From positions 1-41,166 of the forward strand of contig JAKQJH010000238.1 of the NCBI GenBank assembly GCA_029561255.1: a DNA stretch of 41,166 nucleotides. Reading direction: 5' to 3'. Origin of the DNA: Bacteroidota bacterium. GTDB lineage: Bacteria > Bacteroidota > Bacteroidia > Chitinophagales > Chitinophagaceae. The notes under the pieces are model-generated. The model was not told the origin of the DNA, did not search any database, and saw only the letters and a list, made by a program, of their open reading frames with translations. Both the position numbers and the translations under genes were made by a program. Shown piece by piece: positions 1 through 9,414 of this stretch. Numbering within the stretch: position 1 is the first letter of the stretch; each line of letters starts with the position of its first letter.

Positions 1-68
1 AAACTCACCAAAATGCAACAGATTGCCTGAGCCTTTCTTTCCGTTCATCTCTTTCCTACATTTGCAGC

Positions 69-1235
69 ATGCAACTGATTGAAGTCAACTCGCCTAAACT
101 GGCCAATGAATTCATACTGGTCAATGTGGAAATCAATAAGCACGTGCCCGCCTATATCCGGCCACTGGACAAGGATATCCATGATATCTTTGACCCGAAG
201 AAAAACAAGGCCTACCGTTTCGGGGAAACAAACCGGTGGATCCTGAAAGATGATAACGGAAAACTGATCGGGCGGATCGCGGCCTATGTCAACAAAAAAT
301 ACCGGACCAAGGGGGATGAGTTCCCGGTGGGCGGGATTGGTTTTTTTGACAGCATCGACAATCAGCAAGCTGCCGATATGTTGTTTGATGTGGCCAAACA
401 CTGGCTGATGCAAAAGGGGATGGAAGCGATGGATGGCCCGATCAATTTCGGGGAAAGGGATCGCTGGTGGGGACTGATCGTGGAAGGATTTCATTCAACT
501 CCCTATGGCATGAATTATAATCAGCCCTATTATCAAAAGTTATTTGAACAGTACGGGTTCCAGTGTTTTTTTAACCAGTATTGTTATGGACTGGATCCCA
601 GAAAAGAAGTGAGTCCGAAAATCATTGAGCGCCACGCCATGCTGTCCAAAGATCCGGGGTATAAAGCCAGGCATATCAAAAAAAATCAGCTGGAGAAATT
701 TGCCGGTGATTTTGCCACCATCTATAATAAAGCCTGGGCCGGACATGGCGGGATGAAAGAACTGAAAAAGGAACAGGTACTGGCCCTTTTTAAAAAAATG
801 AAACCGGTCATGGATGAAAAAATTGTCTGGTTTGTTTATTACAATGAAGCCCCCATTGCCCTGTTTGTGAATATTCCTGATCTTAACCAGTGGTTCAAGT
901 ACCTGAATGGGAAATTTGACTGGTGGCATAAACTGAAATTCCTCTGGTACAAGCTGACCAAAAAAAATACCCGGTTCAGCGGACTCGCGTTTGGTATTGT
1001 ACCTGAATTCCAGGGTACCGGGGTGGATGCTTTTATGATCAATGAAGCCAAATTTGTGGTACAACCCCAGACCGATTATGAAGAATATGAATTGCTCTGG
1101 ATCGGTGATTTTAATCCCAAAATGATCAATGTGGCGGAGAACTTCGGGGATACGTATAAATCAAGACACCTGATTACTTACCGCTATATTTTTGACCGGA
1201 CCCGGGAGTTTAAGCGCCATCCGATCCTGAATTAA
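69..1235 (+). CDS. GNAT-like/hypothetical protein (388 aa)
   Basis: Full-length ORF; TACATTTG box 4 nt before ATG; GNAT-like motifs (NRWILKDDNGKLIGRIAAYVN). Confidence 0.75.
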   Translation: MQLIEVNSPKLANEFILVNVEINKHVPAYIRPLDKDIHDIFDPKKNKAYRFGETNRWILKDDNGKLIGRIAAYVNKKYRTKGDEFPVGGIGFFDSIDNQQAADMLFDVAKHWLMQKGMEAMDGPINFGERDRWWGLIVEGFHSTPYGMNYNQPYYQKLFEQYGFQCFFNQYCYGLDPRKEVSPKIIERHAMLSKDPGYKARHIKKNQLEKFAGDFATIYNKAWAGHGGMKELKKEQVLALFKKMKPVMDEKIVWFVYYNEAPIALFVNIPDLNQWFKYLNGKFDWWHKLKFLWYKLTKKNTRFSGLAFGIVPEFQGTGVDAFMINEAKFVVQPQTDYEEYELLWIGDFNPKMINVAENFGDTYKSRHLITYRYIFDRTREFKRHPILN

Positions 1236-1298
1236 ACTTATACACAGGTTCCGGTAATATTAGCCCGCAATCTGCCTGTTCCTTAAATTGCAGCCGGT

Positions 1299-3098
1299 AT
1301 GGATAAATTTATCGTTTCGGCCCGGAAGTACAGGCCCCAGACATTTGATACAGTGGTGGGACAATCGCATATCACCACTACGCTGAGAAATGCCATTAAA
1401 AATCAGCAGCTGGCACATGCGTTCCTTTTCTGCGGTCCGCGCGGAGTAGGTAAGACCACCTGTGCCCGTATCCTGGCCAAGACCATCAACTGTGAACATC
1501 CTACCAAAGAGGGCGAGGCCTGCGATAAGTGCCAGAGTTGTACTTCGTTTAATGACGGGGCTTCCATGAATTATTTTGAGCTGGATGCCGCATCCAACAA
1601 CTCGGTGGACAATATCCGGGACCTGGTGGACCAGGTGCGTTTTGTACCACAGACCGGCAAGTATAAAGTATATGTGATTGATGAGGTACACATGCTCAGT
1701 TCCTCGGCCTTTAATGCTTTCCTGAAAACCCTGGAAGAGCCTCCCCCCTATGCCATTTTTATTCTGGCTACTACCGAGAAACATAAGATACTGCCAACCA
1801 TCCTGAGCCGTTGCCAGATTTTTGATTTCAAACGGATCACTACCAATGATACCGTGCAGCACCTCGAAGAAATTTGTGTGAAGGAGGAAATCACCGCAGA
1901 AAAAGCGGCACTGCAGATCATAGCACAAAAGAGTGAAGGATGTATGCGGGATGCCCTGAGTATCCTGGATAAAATTGTCAGTTTTACCAATGGCGAACTG
2001 AATTATACCAATACACTCGAGCACCTGAATATCCTGGATGCGGATTATTATTTCCGGATCCTGGAGTACATGCAGGGTCAGGATCTGGCCTCCGCCATGC
2101 TGATCTATGATGATATCAACCGGAAAGGATTTGAAGGCGACCTGGTATTGAACGGTCTGGCAGAATTTATGCGGAACCTCCTGGTATGTAAAGATGAAAA
2201 AGCGGCGATGTTGCTGGAAGCTGTGGAAAGTTTTAAAAGCCGATACCTCGAAACTGCCCGAAAAGTAAATGCGGGACTGCTGGTCAGTGCCCTGAATATC
2301 CTGAATGAAGCGGAGATTAATTACAAATCTGCCCGGAATAAACGGCTGCATGTGGAACTGACCCTGATCAAACTCTGTTATCTCCAGCAAGCGCTTGACC
2401 TTACCACCGATGCAGGAAGCAGCGGTAAAAAAAAAATAACTGAATCCGCGCTTGCCTTTCGAACCCGGCCCATCCGCCAAATGGCACTGAAAACCCCGGT
2501 CGTTGAGAGTGCCCCCCCGGCGCCAGTCACAACACCCGCCAGCGGCGCCAAACTGATTATTGAGACGCCAGCTCCCCGGGCCACTGAACCTGCAGTAACA
2601 GCTTATATCCCTGAAAAAAAAGTCACGGAAGCCACTAAGACAGGTAATAAACTGTCTGCCTTAGATAAAATCAGGAAACAATACACCGGCAATGGCAATA
2701 ATGCCCATGAAAAGGCCATTATCGCCCTGGAAATGGAGACGCTCCAACAAGCCTGGGAAGAGTATATAGTACGACTGAAAGCGGACCGCAATCCGGCTGC
2801 GCAACCCTTTTCACTGGCCCTTTTACGAATCAGGGATGCTAATTCCTTTGAAGCCATTACTGCCAATAATATTGAACAAAAATTCATTGAAGCTGAGCGG
2901 AATGCCTTGTTCCACTTTCTTCAGCAACGACTACAGAATAAATTGCTGCAATTTACCGTAACGGTGGAGGATAAGAATGATGACCGGGCCCCGGTAGAAG
3001 TTACCCTCACTTCCAAAGAGCAGTTTATGAAAATGGCCGAACAATACCCGGTTATATGGGATCTGAAAGAAAGATTAAAGCTGGAACTGGACTATTGA
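1299..3098 (+). CDS. dnaX: DNA polymerase III subunit gamma/tau
   Basis: Translation has SARKYRPQTFDTVVGQSHITTTLRNAI, GPRGVGKTTCARILAKTINC (Walker A), zinc-binding cysteines and VYVIDEVHMLSSSAFNAFLKTLEEPP. Confidence 0.97.
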   Translation: MDKFIVSARKYRPQTFDTVVGQSHITTTLRNAIKNQQLAHAFLFCGPRGVGKTTCARILAKTINCEHPTKEGEACDKCQSCTSFNDGASMNYFELDAASNNSVDNIRDLVDQVRFVPQTGKYKVYVIDEVHMLSSSAFNAFLKTLEEPPPYAIFILATTEKHKILPTILSRCQIFDFKRITTNDTVQHLEEICVKEEITAEKAALQIIAQKSEGCMRDALSILDKIVSFTNGELNYTNTLEHLNILDADYYFRILEYMQGQDLASAMLIYDDINRKGFEGDLVLNGLAEFMRNLLVCKDEKAAMLLEAVESFKSRYLETARKVNAGLLVSALNILNEAEINYKSARNKRLHVELTLIKLCYLQQALDLTTDAGSSGKKKITESALAFRTRPIRQMALKTPVVESAPPAPVTTPASGAKLIIETPAPRATEPAVTAYIPEKKVTEATKTGNKLSALDKIRKQYTGNGNNAHEKAIIALEMETLQQAWEEYIVRLKADRNPAAQPFSLALLRIRDANSFEAITANNIEQKFIEAERNALFHFLQQRLQNKLLQFTVTVEDKNDDRAPVEVTLTSKEQFMKMAEQYPVIWDLKERLKLELDY

Positions 3099-3165
3099 GT
3101 GAAACCGCCGTACGGGATGCCACATTCACTATTTTACCTTAATTTCGGCCAAAATTTAACGGTAC

Positions 3166-4821
3166 ATGGCTGAAGTGATATTAATGCCCCGCCTGAGCGA
3201 TACAATGACAGAAGGTGTGATCGCCGCCTGGCATAAAAAAGTGGGAGATCCTGTAAAGAAAGGGGATCTGCTGGCCGAAGTGGAAACGGACAAGGCCACA
3301 ATGGAACTGGAGAGCTATAAAGATGGGGTACTCCTGCATATCGGCACAGAAAAGGGCGGAAAACTCCAGGTAAATGACTTGCTGGCCATTATTGGTACAG
3401 CCGGGGAAGATATTTCTGGTCTGATGGGAGCCGCCTCAGCTGCTCCTGCCACCAATGCCCCTGTTGCGGCGCCCGAAGCTCCGGCGGCAACTGCACCTTC
3501 GGCTACAGCCGCGTCTTCGCTTGATATTTCCAAAATGGATGAAGTGGTTTTAATGCCCCGTCTGAGTGATACGATGGAAGCAGGCGTTATTGCTTCCTGG
3601 AATAAAAAAGTAGGCGATACGGTAAAGAAAGGCGAAGTACTGGCTGAAATAGAAACAGATAAAGCCACCATGGAACTGGAGAGTTATAAAAACGGAACCC
3701 TGTTATATGTCGGCGCAGAGAAAGGCGAAAAAATTCTGGTGAACGGGCTATTATGTGTTATTGGAGAAAAAGGGAAGGTGGATGTAGACGCCATTATTGC
3801 GGCCAGTAAAGCTGGGGTTACAACCGCAACGGCTCCTCCTCCTGCATCAACCCCTGCAGTTGCGGCTCCTGCTCCTGTGGCTGCAACGGCTGTTCAAACA
3901 GCGCCGGTAACCACAACAACGGCAATAACTGAAAATGGACGCGTCAAAGCTTCTCCCCTGGCCAAGAAAATTGCCCAGGAAAAAGGCGTGGATCTTCGTT
4001 TACTCCAGGGAAGCGGAGATGGCGGACGTATTGTAAAAGCGGATATTGATAACTATAAGCCAGGAACGGCCCCCGCTGCGGCAGCAGCTGTTGCCCCTGT
4101 GGCAGCGGCAACTGTGGCAGTATTTGCCGGCAGCACCGAAGAAGGATACACGGATCTGCCCAATTCCCAGATCCGCAATGTGATTGCCCGCCGGTTGGGT
4201 GAAAGTAAATTCAGTGCGCCGCATTTCTATCTGACGATGGAAATTAACATGGACAATGCGATGGCGGCGCGTACACAACTCAACGAGATCAGTCCTGCCA
4301 AGATCAGTTTCAATGATTTGGTGGTAAAAGCTGTCGGACTGGCCCTTCGCCAGCATCCGGCGATCAATGCTTCCTGGATGGGTGATAAAATCCGCCGGTA
4401 CAAGCATATTCATATTGGTATAGCCGTGGCTATTGAGGATGGACTGATTGTGCCGGTGATTCGTTTTGCCGATCAGAAAACTTTACCACAAATCGCCGCT
4501 GAAAGCAAAGAACTTGCCGGTAAAGCCAAGAATAAAAAATTACAACCCAACGAATTCGCAGGAAATACATTTACCATTTCCAACCTGGGTATGATGGATA
4601 TTGATGAATTTACAGCGATTATCAATCCACCGGACAGTGCCATCATGGCCGTTGGCCGAATCAAGGAAACGGTGGTAAGGAAAGGCGATGGTTTTGGTGT
4701 AAGCAACTTTATGAAAGTAACGCTCAGTTGCGATCACCGCAGTGTGGATGGAGCTTCAGGGGCTGCCTTCCTCCAGACATTTAAAAAGTACCTGGAGAAT
4801 CCGATTACGATGTTGCTCTGA
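3166..4821 (+). CDS. pdhC: Pyruvate dehydrogenase complex dihydrolipoamide acetyltransferase (E2), two lipoyl domains
   Basis: Two ETDKATMELESYK lipoyl motifs, Ala/Pro/Thr linkers, E3-binding domain (ASPLAKKIAQEKGVDL), catalytic C-terminus with CDHRSVDGA. Confidence 0.95.
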   Translation: MAEVILMPRLSDTMTEGVIAAWHKKVGDPVKKGDLLAEVETDKATMELESYKDGVLLHIGTEKGGKLQVNDLLAIIGTAGEDISGLMGAASAAPATNAPVAAPEAPAATAPSATAASSLDISKMDEVVLMPRLSDTMEAGVIASWNKKVGDTVKKGEVLAEIETDKATMELESYKNGTLLYVGAEKGEKILVNGLLCVIGEKGKVDVDAIIAASKAGVTTATAPPPASTPAVAAPAPVAATAVQTAPVTTTTAITENGRVKASPLAKKIAQEKGVDLRLLQGSGDGGRIVKADIDNYKPGTAPAAAAAVAPVAAATVAVFAGSTEEGYTDLPNSQIRNVIARRLGESKFSAPHFYLTMEINMDNAMAARTQLNEISPAKISFNDLVVKAVGLALRQHPAINASWMGDKIRRYKHIHIGIAVAIEDGLIVPVIRFADQKTLPQIAAESKELAGKAKNKKLQPNEFAGNTFTISNLGMMDIDEFTAIINPPDSAIMAVGRIKETVVRKGDGFGVSNFMKVTLSCDHRSVDGASGAAFLQTFKKYLENPITMLL

Positions 4822-4850
4822 GTAGGAAAAGAGCTGAATATTATTTATCA

Positions 4851-4880
4851 GGGTAAGTCATTCAGGCTTACCCTTTTTTA
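4851..4880 (+). terminator. Rho-independent terminator after the E2 gene
   Basis: GGGTAAG / CTTACCC perfect 7-bp stem followed by TTTTTT. Confidence 0.85.
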
Positions 4881-5067
4881 TGCCCTTGAATGTTATTGCA
4901 CTTCCCGATTTTTGCAAACTCATCCTTTTCCGGAAAAATGGCAGTATAATTGCCCTTGAATAGAGTCACTTAGAGTCAATAGGGGGAATGCCTTAAATGA
5001 GAAAATCCCGCATTGTAACTCATGATTTTATAAATAAAACCATTTTACCTTTCCTTAAAATCATACT

Positions 5068-5292
5068 ATGGCTGAAAAGGATGAGTCTGGTTTTTCCTGG
5101 CTGAGCCTGTTTTTGGTAACCGGCTTTTCAGGACTGGGGTTTGATCTGATCATCAAACTGCTGGATGGTTATCATTCACCCATTTTGCTTTGGATTGGAA
5201 TTATTGCTCTTTCACTCGGCCTGCTCAACTTCCTGATTAGCTTGATTGCCCGCAAAGCATCAAACAAAAAAGAATCAAGATTGGGTGATTAG
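5068..5292 (+). CDS. Small membrane protein (74 aa)
   Basis: Two hydrophobic segments; ATG preceded by a TACCTTTC-like box in a non-coding gap. Confidence 0.55.
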   Translation: MAEKDESGFSWLSLFLVTGFSGLGFDLIIKLLDGYHSPILLWIGIIALSLGLLNFLISLIARKASNKKESRLGD

Positions 5293-5295
5293 CCT

Positions 5296-7143
5296 TTATT
5301 TCCCCGACTCCAATAATACCAGTTTCCCATCCATCGTACTGACCAGCAGATGGGTGGCATCCACCACCTGCACGGTGTTCACCATTGAATTATCAATCTT
5401 ATAGCGCCAGTTAACCCGTTTGTTTTTTGGATCAATGGAAAACACCTGTCCGCTTCTTGTCCCAAAAAACACCTGGCCTTCTTTTTCAATCAGCATGGAT
5501 GGCGCGTGTTCATATCCAAATCCGGCGTGCATTTTCCAGGCGGCGGATTGTTTTTCCCGGCTGGCCGGATAGGCAACAATGGAATCCTGCATGCTTTTTC
5601 CATATATCCATTTACCATCAGCGGATATGCCGATCGATTCCCGAACCCCGCCATCATTGTTTCGCCAGAGGGTGTTACCGCTAGTCAGGTCAATGGCGGT
5701 AATAAAGCGATCAGGTGCCATGATATAAACCACGCCGTCTGCCGCAACCGGTATACAAGAGGCGGGAGAATAATTCCGCACTGATGATCCGTTATTCCAT
5801 TTCCAGAGCAGTTGTCCGGTTGCACTGGATACCGCATAAAGATGCCGGTCCCATGCACCGAATACCAGTTTACCCGCTACTAATAATGGTTTACTGACCA
5901 CCGGTCCCTGCAAGCCATCAAAATCCCAGATCAGCTTGCCATCTGAAACACGGATGGCGCGGTAATGATGATCGCTCCCCCCGATAAAAACAGTATCCCC
6001 GTTGGTCAGGGGTGCACCCAGCACGGCCGCATTTGTTTTATAGGTCCATTGCAGTTTTCCATTCCGGGCATCCAGACAATAGATGGTACTATCCGCCGAG
6101 CCCAGGACTACCCGGTTACCCGCAACGGCCGGTGAGGAAAAAACAGCCCCGTCAGCATGGAATGCCCATTTCTTTTTCCCGTTGGAATAATCATATCCGT
6201 TGATGCGGCCCAGCTGATTACCCACAATGACCCGGTCTTTTGCCAAAGCCGGTGTGGAAATAATATTGGCTTCATCTGAAACAGACCAGCTAACCGTAAC
6301 CCGTGATTCTTTTTTTGTAACGGTATATTCAGGACGTTTAAAAGTTTTGCCCTTTTGATAATGATGCGTACTCAGTGCCACAGAAGTCCAGTGCTTTTCT
6401 TTTCCGGTTACAGGTTTTCTTTCCGTAAAAATGAGTGAATCGTTGCGCCATTCCACCAGGTTATAACCACCTTCAGTGGCTTTGGCCCGCAGATTGGAGC
6501 GTCCCATCACTCCAGGTATATCTTCAAAGTTCATGGCTTTATTGGCATGCCCGTGGCCGCATAAAATAACCTGGGTATTGTACTGACGTAACCGGTCAGT
6601 GATTTCGTACCAGTTGTCCAGTCCTTCATCAATGGGGTAATGGTTCAGGAATACCAGTGGCTGTCCGGGTTTCAGTTGCCGGAGTTCCTGGTCCAGCCAG
6701 TTCACGGCGTCGCGTGGTACATGCCCGTCACTCATCCGAACATAGGGCCCTGATGCGCATCCGATAAACCGGATGCCATTGTATTCAAAACTGAATTTAT
6801 CAGATCCGAAAACCGTTTTAAACATATCGCCCCCGCTTTCACTCCAGCCCGTATCATGATTGCCTGGGATGATGTACCATTTCAGTCCAAGACTGTCCAG
6901 AATCTGACGGGCCAGTTTCAGTTCATCATTGGTTCCCATTTCGGTGATATCACCTGTCAGCACCACAAAAGCAATATCTTCCTGCGCATTGATATCGCGG
7001 ATGCTGCGGCGAAGGTCTTCCTCTGCGGATCCGTTGGGTGAACCGATATGGGTATCGGATATAAAGGCAAACCGGAATACCCGTTGCTGGGCATAGCCGG
7101 AAAAAGAAATAATAAATAAGAATAATACCAGGAGCTGCTTCAT
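5296..7143 (-). CDS. Secreted metallophosphoesterase fused to a PQQ-like beta-propeller
   Basis: Calcineurin-type motifs (FISDTHIG, GDITEMGTNDE, IPGNHDTG, LNHYP, CGHGHANK), then repeated propeller blades (VVLGSADSTIYCLDARNGKLQWTYKT). ATG at 7143 with signal peptide MKQLLVLFLFIISFSGYA preferred over the TTG at 7176. Confidence 0.9.
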   Translation of the reverse strand: MKQLLVLFLFIISFSGYAQQRVFRFAFISDTHIGSPNGSAEEDLRRSIRDINAQEDIAFVVLTGDITEMGTNDELKLARQILDSLGLKWYIIPGNHDTGWSESGGDMFKTVFGSDKFSFEYNGIRFIGCASGPYVRMSDGHVPRDAVNWLDQELRQLKPGQPLVFLNHYPIDEGLDNWYEITDRLRQYNTQVILCGHGHANKAMNFEDIPGVMGRSNLRAKATEGGYNLVEWRNDSLIFTERKPVTGKEKHWTSVALSTHHYQKGKTFKRPEYTVTKKESRVTVSWSVSDEANIISTPALAKDRVIVGNQLGRINGYDYSNGKKKWAFHADGAVFSSPAVAGNRVVLGSADSTIYCLDARNGKLQWTYKTNAAVLGAPLTNGDTVFIGGSDHHYRAIRVSDGKLIWDFDGLQGPVVSKPLLVAGKLVFGAWDRHLYAVSSATGQLLWKWNNGSSVRNYSPASCIPVAADGVVYIMAPDRFITAIDLTSGNTLWRNNDGGVRESIGISADGKWIYGKSMQDSIVAYPASREKQSAAWKMHAGFGYEHAPSMLIEKEGQVFFGTRSGQVFSIDPKNKRVNWRYKIDNSMVNTVQVVDATHLLVSTMDGKLVLLESGK

Positions 7144-7199
7144 CAGCCAATTTACCAAATTCCATATCCGGGACAATCAAAAATATATTTTCAATAATT

Positions 7200-7230
7200 T
7201 TTGAAATTTCGAAAACAGCCTGTAATTTTG
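7200..7230 (+). promoter_or_regulatory. Bacteroidota-type promoter TTTG-N19-TAATTTTG for the GbsR/MarR gene
   Basis: TTTG 7200-7203, 19-nt spacer, TAATTTTG 7223-7230, ATG at 7235. Confidence 0.75.
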
Positions 7231-7234
7231 CTAT

Positions 7235-7741
7235 ATGAAACTTACGGAAGCCAAACAACAATTCATCAGCAGCTGGGGAGCCTTTGGTACTCATTGGGGA
7301 ATCAACCGTACCATGGCGCAGATTCATGCCTTATTACTGGTGAGTCCGGAACCCCTCACCCAGGATGATATTATGGAGGAACTCAATATCAGCCGGGGTA
7401 ATACCAATATGAATATCCGGGAACTGATCAATTGGGGACTGGTGGAACGGGTCTTGATATCCGGCGAACGGAAGGAATTTTTTTCGGCGGAGAAAGACAT
7501 CTGGAAAGTGGTGAAGCAGATTGTGAAGGAACGGAAGAAAAGAGAACTGGAACCTATGCTGCAGTTGCTCGATAAACTCGAAGCAGTGGAAGGCGATAAA
7601 AAAGATAAAGAGGTGAAGACCTTTGTAGATACCATCAGTGGCATTAAAAAACTTGGCAAGCAGGCCGACAAAACCCTGGACACGATGATCCGGGCAGAAG
7701 AGAGCTGGTTTGTAGGTGCCCTGATGAAAGTATTTAAGTAG
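7235..7741 (+). CDS. GbsR/MarR family transcriptional regulator
   Basis: wHTH pattern QIHALLLVSPEPLTQDDIMEELNISRGNTNMNIRELINWGLVERV. Confidence 0.88.
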   Translation: MKLTEAKQQFISSWGAFGTHWGINRTMAQIHALLLVSPEPLTQDDIMEELNISRGNTNMNIRELINWGLVERVLISGERKEFFSAEKDIWKVVKQIVKERKKRELEPMLQLLDKLEAVEGDKKDKEVKTFVDTISGIKKLGKQADKTLDTMIRAEESWFVGALMKVFK

Positions 7742-7758
7742 TGTATCTGTTTTGTTTG

Positions 7759-7786
7759 GAAAAGCCGGTTTGTCCGGCTTTTCTTT
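7759..7786 (+). terminator. Rho-independent terminator
   Basis: GAAAAGCCGG-TTTGT-CCGGCTTTTC perfect 10-bp stem followed by TTT. Confidence 0.85.
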
Positions 7787-7831
7787 CATCCAATATTTTC
7801 ATTATTTTCTGAAATTACAAATAGATTAAAT

Positions 7832-8230
7832 ATGAAATATTTTAAACTCACGGACCTGATCACCCAGACCACCCTGATGCTGACCAGTCTGGTGTTGCTT
7901 TGCTTTGACCAGGCGAAGGAAAATGCGTTTGTGTTGTTTTATTTTATACTGGGTGGCTGGCAATTTCTCAGTTTTACCATACACCAGTTTGCCACAAGCG
8001 AAAGCTGGTATCACCGGAAGCACCGGCTGTTCTATGGGAAAACAATCGGCCTGACATTTGCCGGTTTTATCGGATTACTGCTTTTAACTTTCTTCCAGGT
8101 ACCGTTCCTGTTCTACTATTTGTGGGCAGCCTTGTTTATCACTCCTTTGTATGCGCTTGGCTACCTGATCATCAGTTACCGTGAATTACAGACCATCCAG
8201 CGCAAAGAACTCATCCATTTAAAAAACTGA
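7832..8230 (+). CDS. Hypothetical multi-span membrane protein (132 aa)
   Basis: Full ORF with several hydrophobic segments. Confidence 0.7.
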   Translation: MKYFKLTDLITQTTLMLTSLVLLCFDQAKENAFVLFYFILGGWQFLSFTIHQFATSESWYHRKHRLFYGKTIGLTFAGFIGLLLLTFFQVPFLFYYLWAALFITPLYALGYLIISYRELQTIQRKELIHLKN

Positions 8231-8299
8231 CCGGCGACTCCTTCAGACAGCGAAAGGAAACTTCGCCCCGGTTTAAACTACTCTTTGTAGCTTTACCCT

Positions 8300-8665
8300 A
8301 TGTCACAAAAGAAAACATTAGTGCTCGGTGCTTCTGACAATCCCTCACGGTACAGTTACCTGGCGGTACAACGTTTACGCAGCCATGGTCATCCGGTGCT
8401 GGCCATCGGACGCAAGGCTACCGTAGTAGCCGATGTAACAGTAGAAACAGCTAAGCATAAATATGCTGATATTGATACGGTGACGTTGTATCTCAACCCA
8501 CAGCATCAACGGGAATATTATGATTATATCCTGTCTCTCTCCCCAAAGCGGATCATTTTTAATCCGGGCACTGAAAACGATGAACTGGCAGCGCTAGCTG
8601 CTGAAAAAAACATTCAGACCATTGAAGCCTGCACCCTTGTCATGTTAAGTACAAACCAGTATTAA
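8300..8665 (+). CDS. CoA-binding protein
   Basis: Rossmann-like KTLVLGASDNPSRYSYLAVQRLRSHGHPVLAIG and FNPGTENDEL; TAGCTTTA box 4 nt before ATG. Confidence 0.88.
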   Translation: MSQKKTLVLGASDNPSRYSYLAVQRLRSHGHPVLAIGRKATVVADVTVETAKHKYADIDTVTLYLNPQHQREYYDYILSLSPKRIIFNPGTENDELAALAAEKNIQTIEACTLVMLSTNQY

Positions 8666-8666
8666 A

Positions 8667-8702
8667 TCGTAGATAAACAGGTTCGTTTTCGAAAATCTAC
8701 GA
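8667..8702. repeat. Stem-loop downstream of the CoA-binding gene
   Basis: TCGTAGAT...ATCTACGA perfect 8-bp arms with inner TTCG-TTTT-CGAA. Confidence 0.6.
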
Positions 8703-8864
8703 ATCGCCGCAGGTACTACTCCTCATTTTTCCAGAAATCAGTAGGCTTGTTTTTGGAACTGAATAAAAGTTTCACCAACCTTTACATACCGTACCCCCCT
8801 GAAAGCTGCAATCACCAATCCTGATTGCCGAACAATATCCTATTGACTCTTAAAAGAAGAACCG

Positions 8865-9338
8865 ATGAAAACCTTCCGTGCCACTATGCTATGCGTAGTA
8901 CTTACACTATCCGCCATTGTTTCCAATAGCCAGGAACAAAAAATTCCGCTGAATGAACCGGACCAGAACAAGCCCCGTTTATTCTCCAACCTGCCGGACA
9001 AGATTCCTGTTACCCTTACTAATATTGACAATATCCTGAGTGCCCCGGTCGGACGTAACAGTCAGTTTCGTTTGTCAGAGGACAATACGCTGCAGTTTGC
9101 CGGTGAAGTGGTTTCCACCGCCAGCAAATACAATAACAGTATTCAGAGTGTGGTTATCCGCTCGGATGATTTCAACGGAGCCCGCCTGACTATCTCAAAA
9201 ATCACGAATCCGGATGGGAGTATCCGCTATTCGGGACGGATCATCAGTTTCAAACATGGTGACCTGTATGAACTCGAAAACCAGGATGGCCAGCTGGTGC
9301 TGGTAAAGAAGAACTATTATGAATTAGTCAATGAATAA
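8865..9338 (+). CDS. Secreted hypothetical protein (157 aa)
   Basis: N-terminal signal peptide (MKTFRATMLCVVLTLSAIVSNSQ); own intergenic upstream region. Confidence 0.7.
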   Translation: MKTFRATMLCVVLTLSAIVSNSQEQKIPLNEPDQNKPRLFSNLPDKIPVTLTNIDNILSAPVGRNSQFRLSEDNTLQFAGEVVSTASKYNNSIQSVVIRSDDFNGARLTISKITNPDGSIRYSGRIISFKHGDLYELENQDGQLVLVKKNYYELVNE

Positions 9339-9414
9339 AAAAAGTTGATGTTATAGCTGACCCGTTTTTAGTCCGTACCCATTGTATCCTATCCAATCCT
9401 AAATCCGCCTTGTT

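Noticed and set aside
1260-2480. 406-aa minus-strand ORF
   Set aside because: Fully antisense to dnaX; composition lacks domain signal and dnaX is unambiguous.
3166-3720. Recent DNA duplication in the E2 gene as a novelty
   Set aside because: Two lipoyl domains in tandem are a normal E2 architecture.
4881-5067. Imperfect repeats TGCCCTTGAAT and TAGAGTCA in the E2 to small-protein gap
   Set aside because: Only two short copies each; not above what chance could give without a statistical test.
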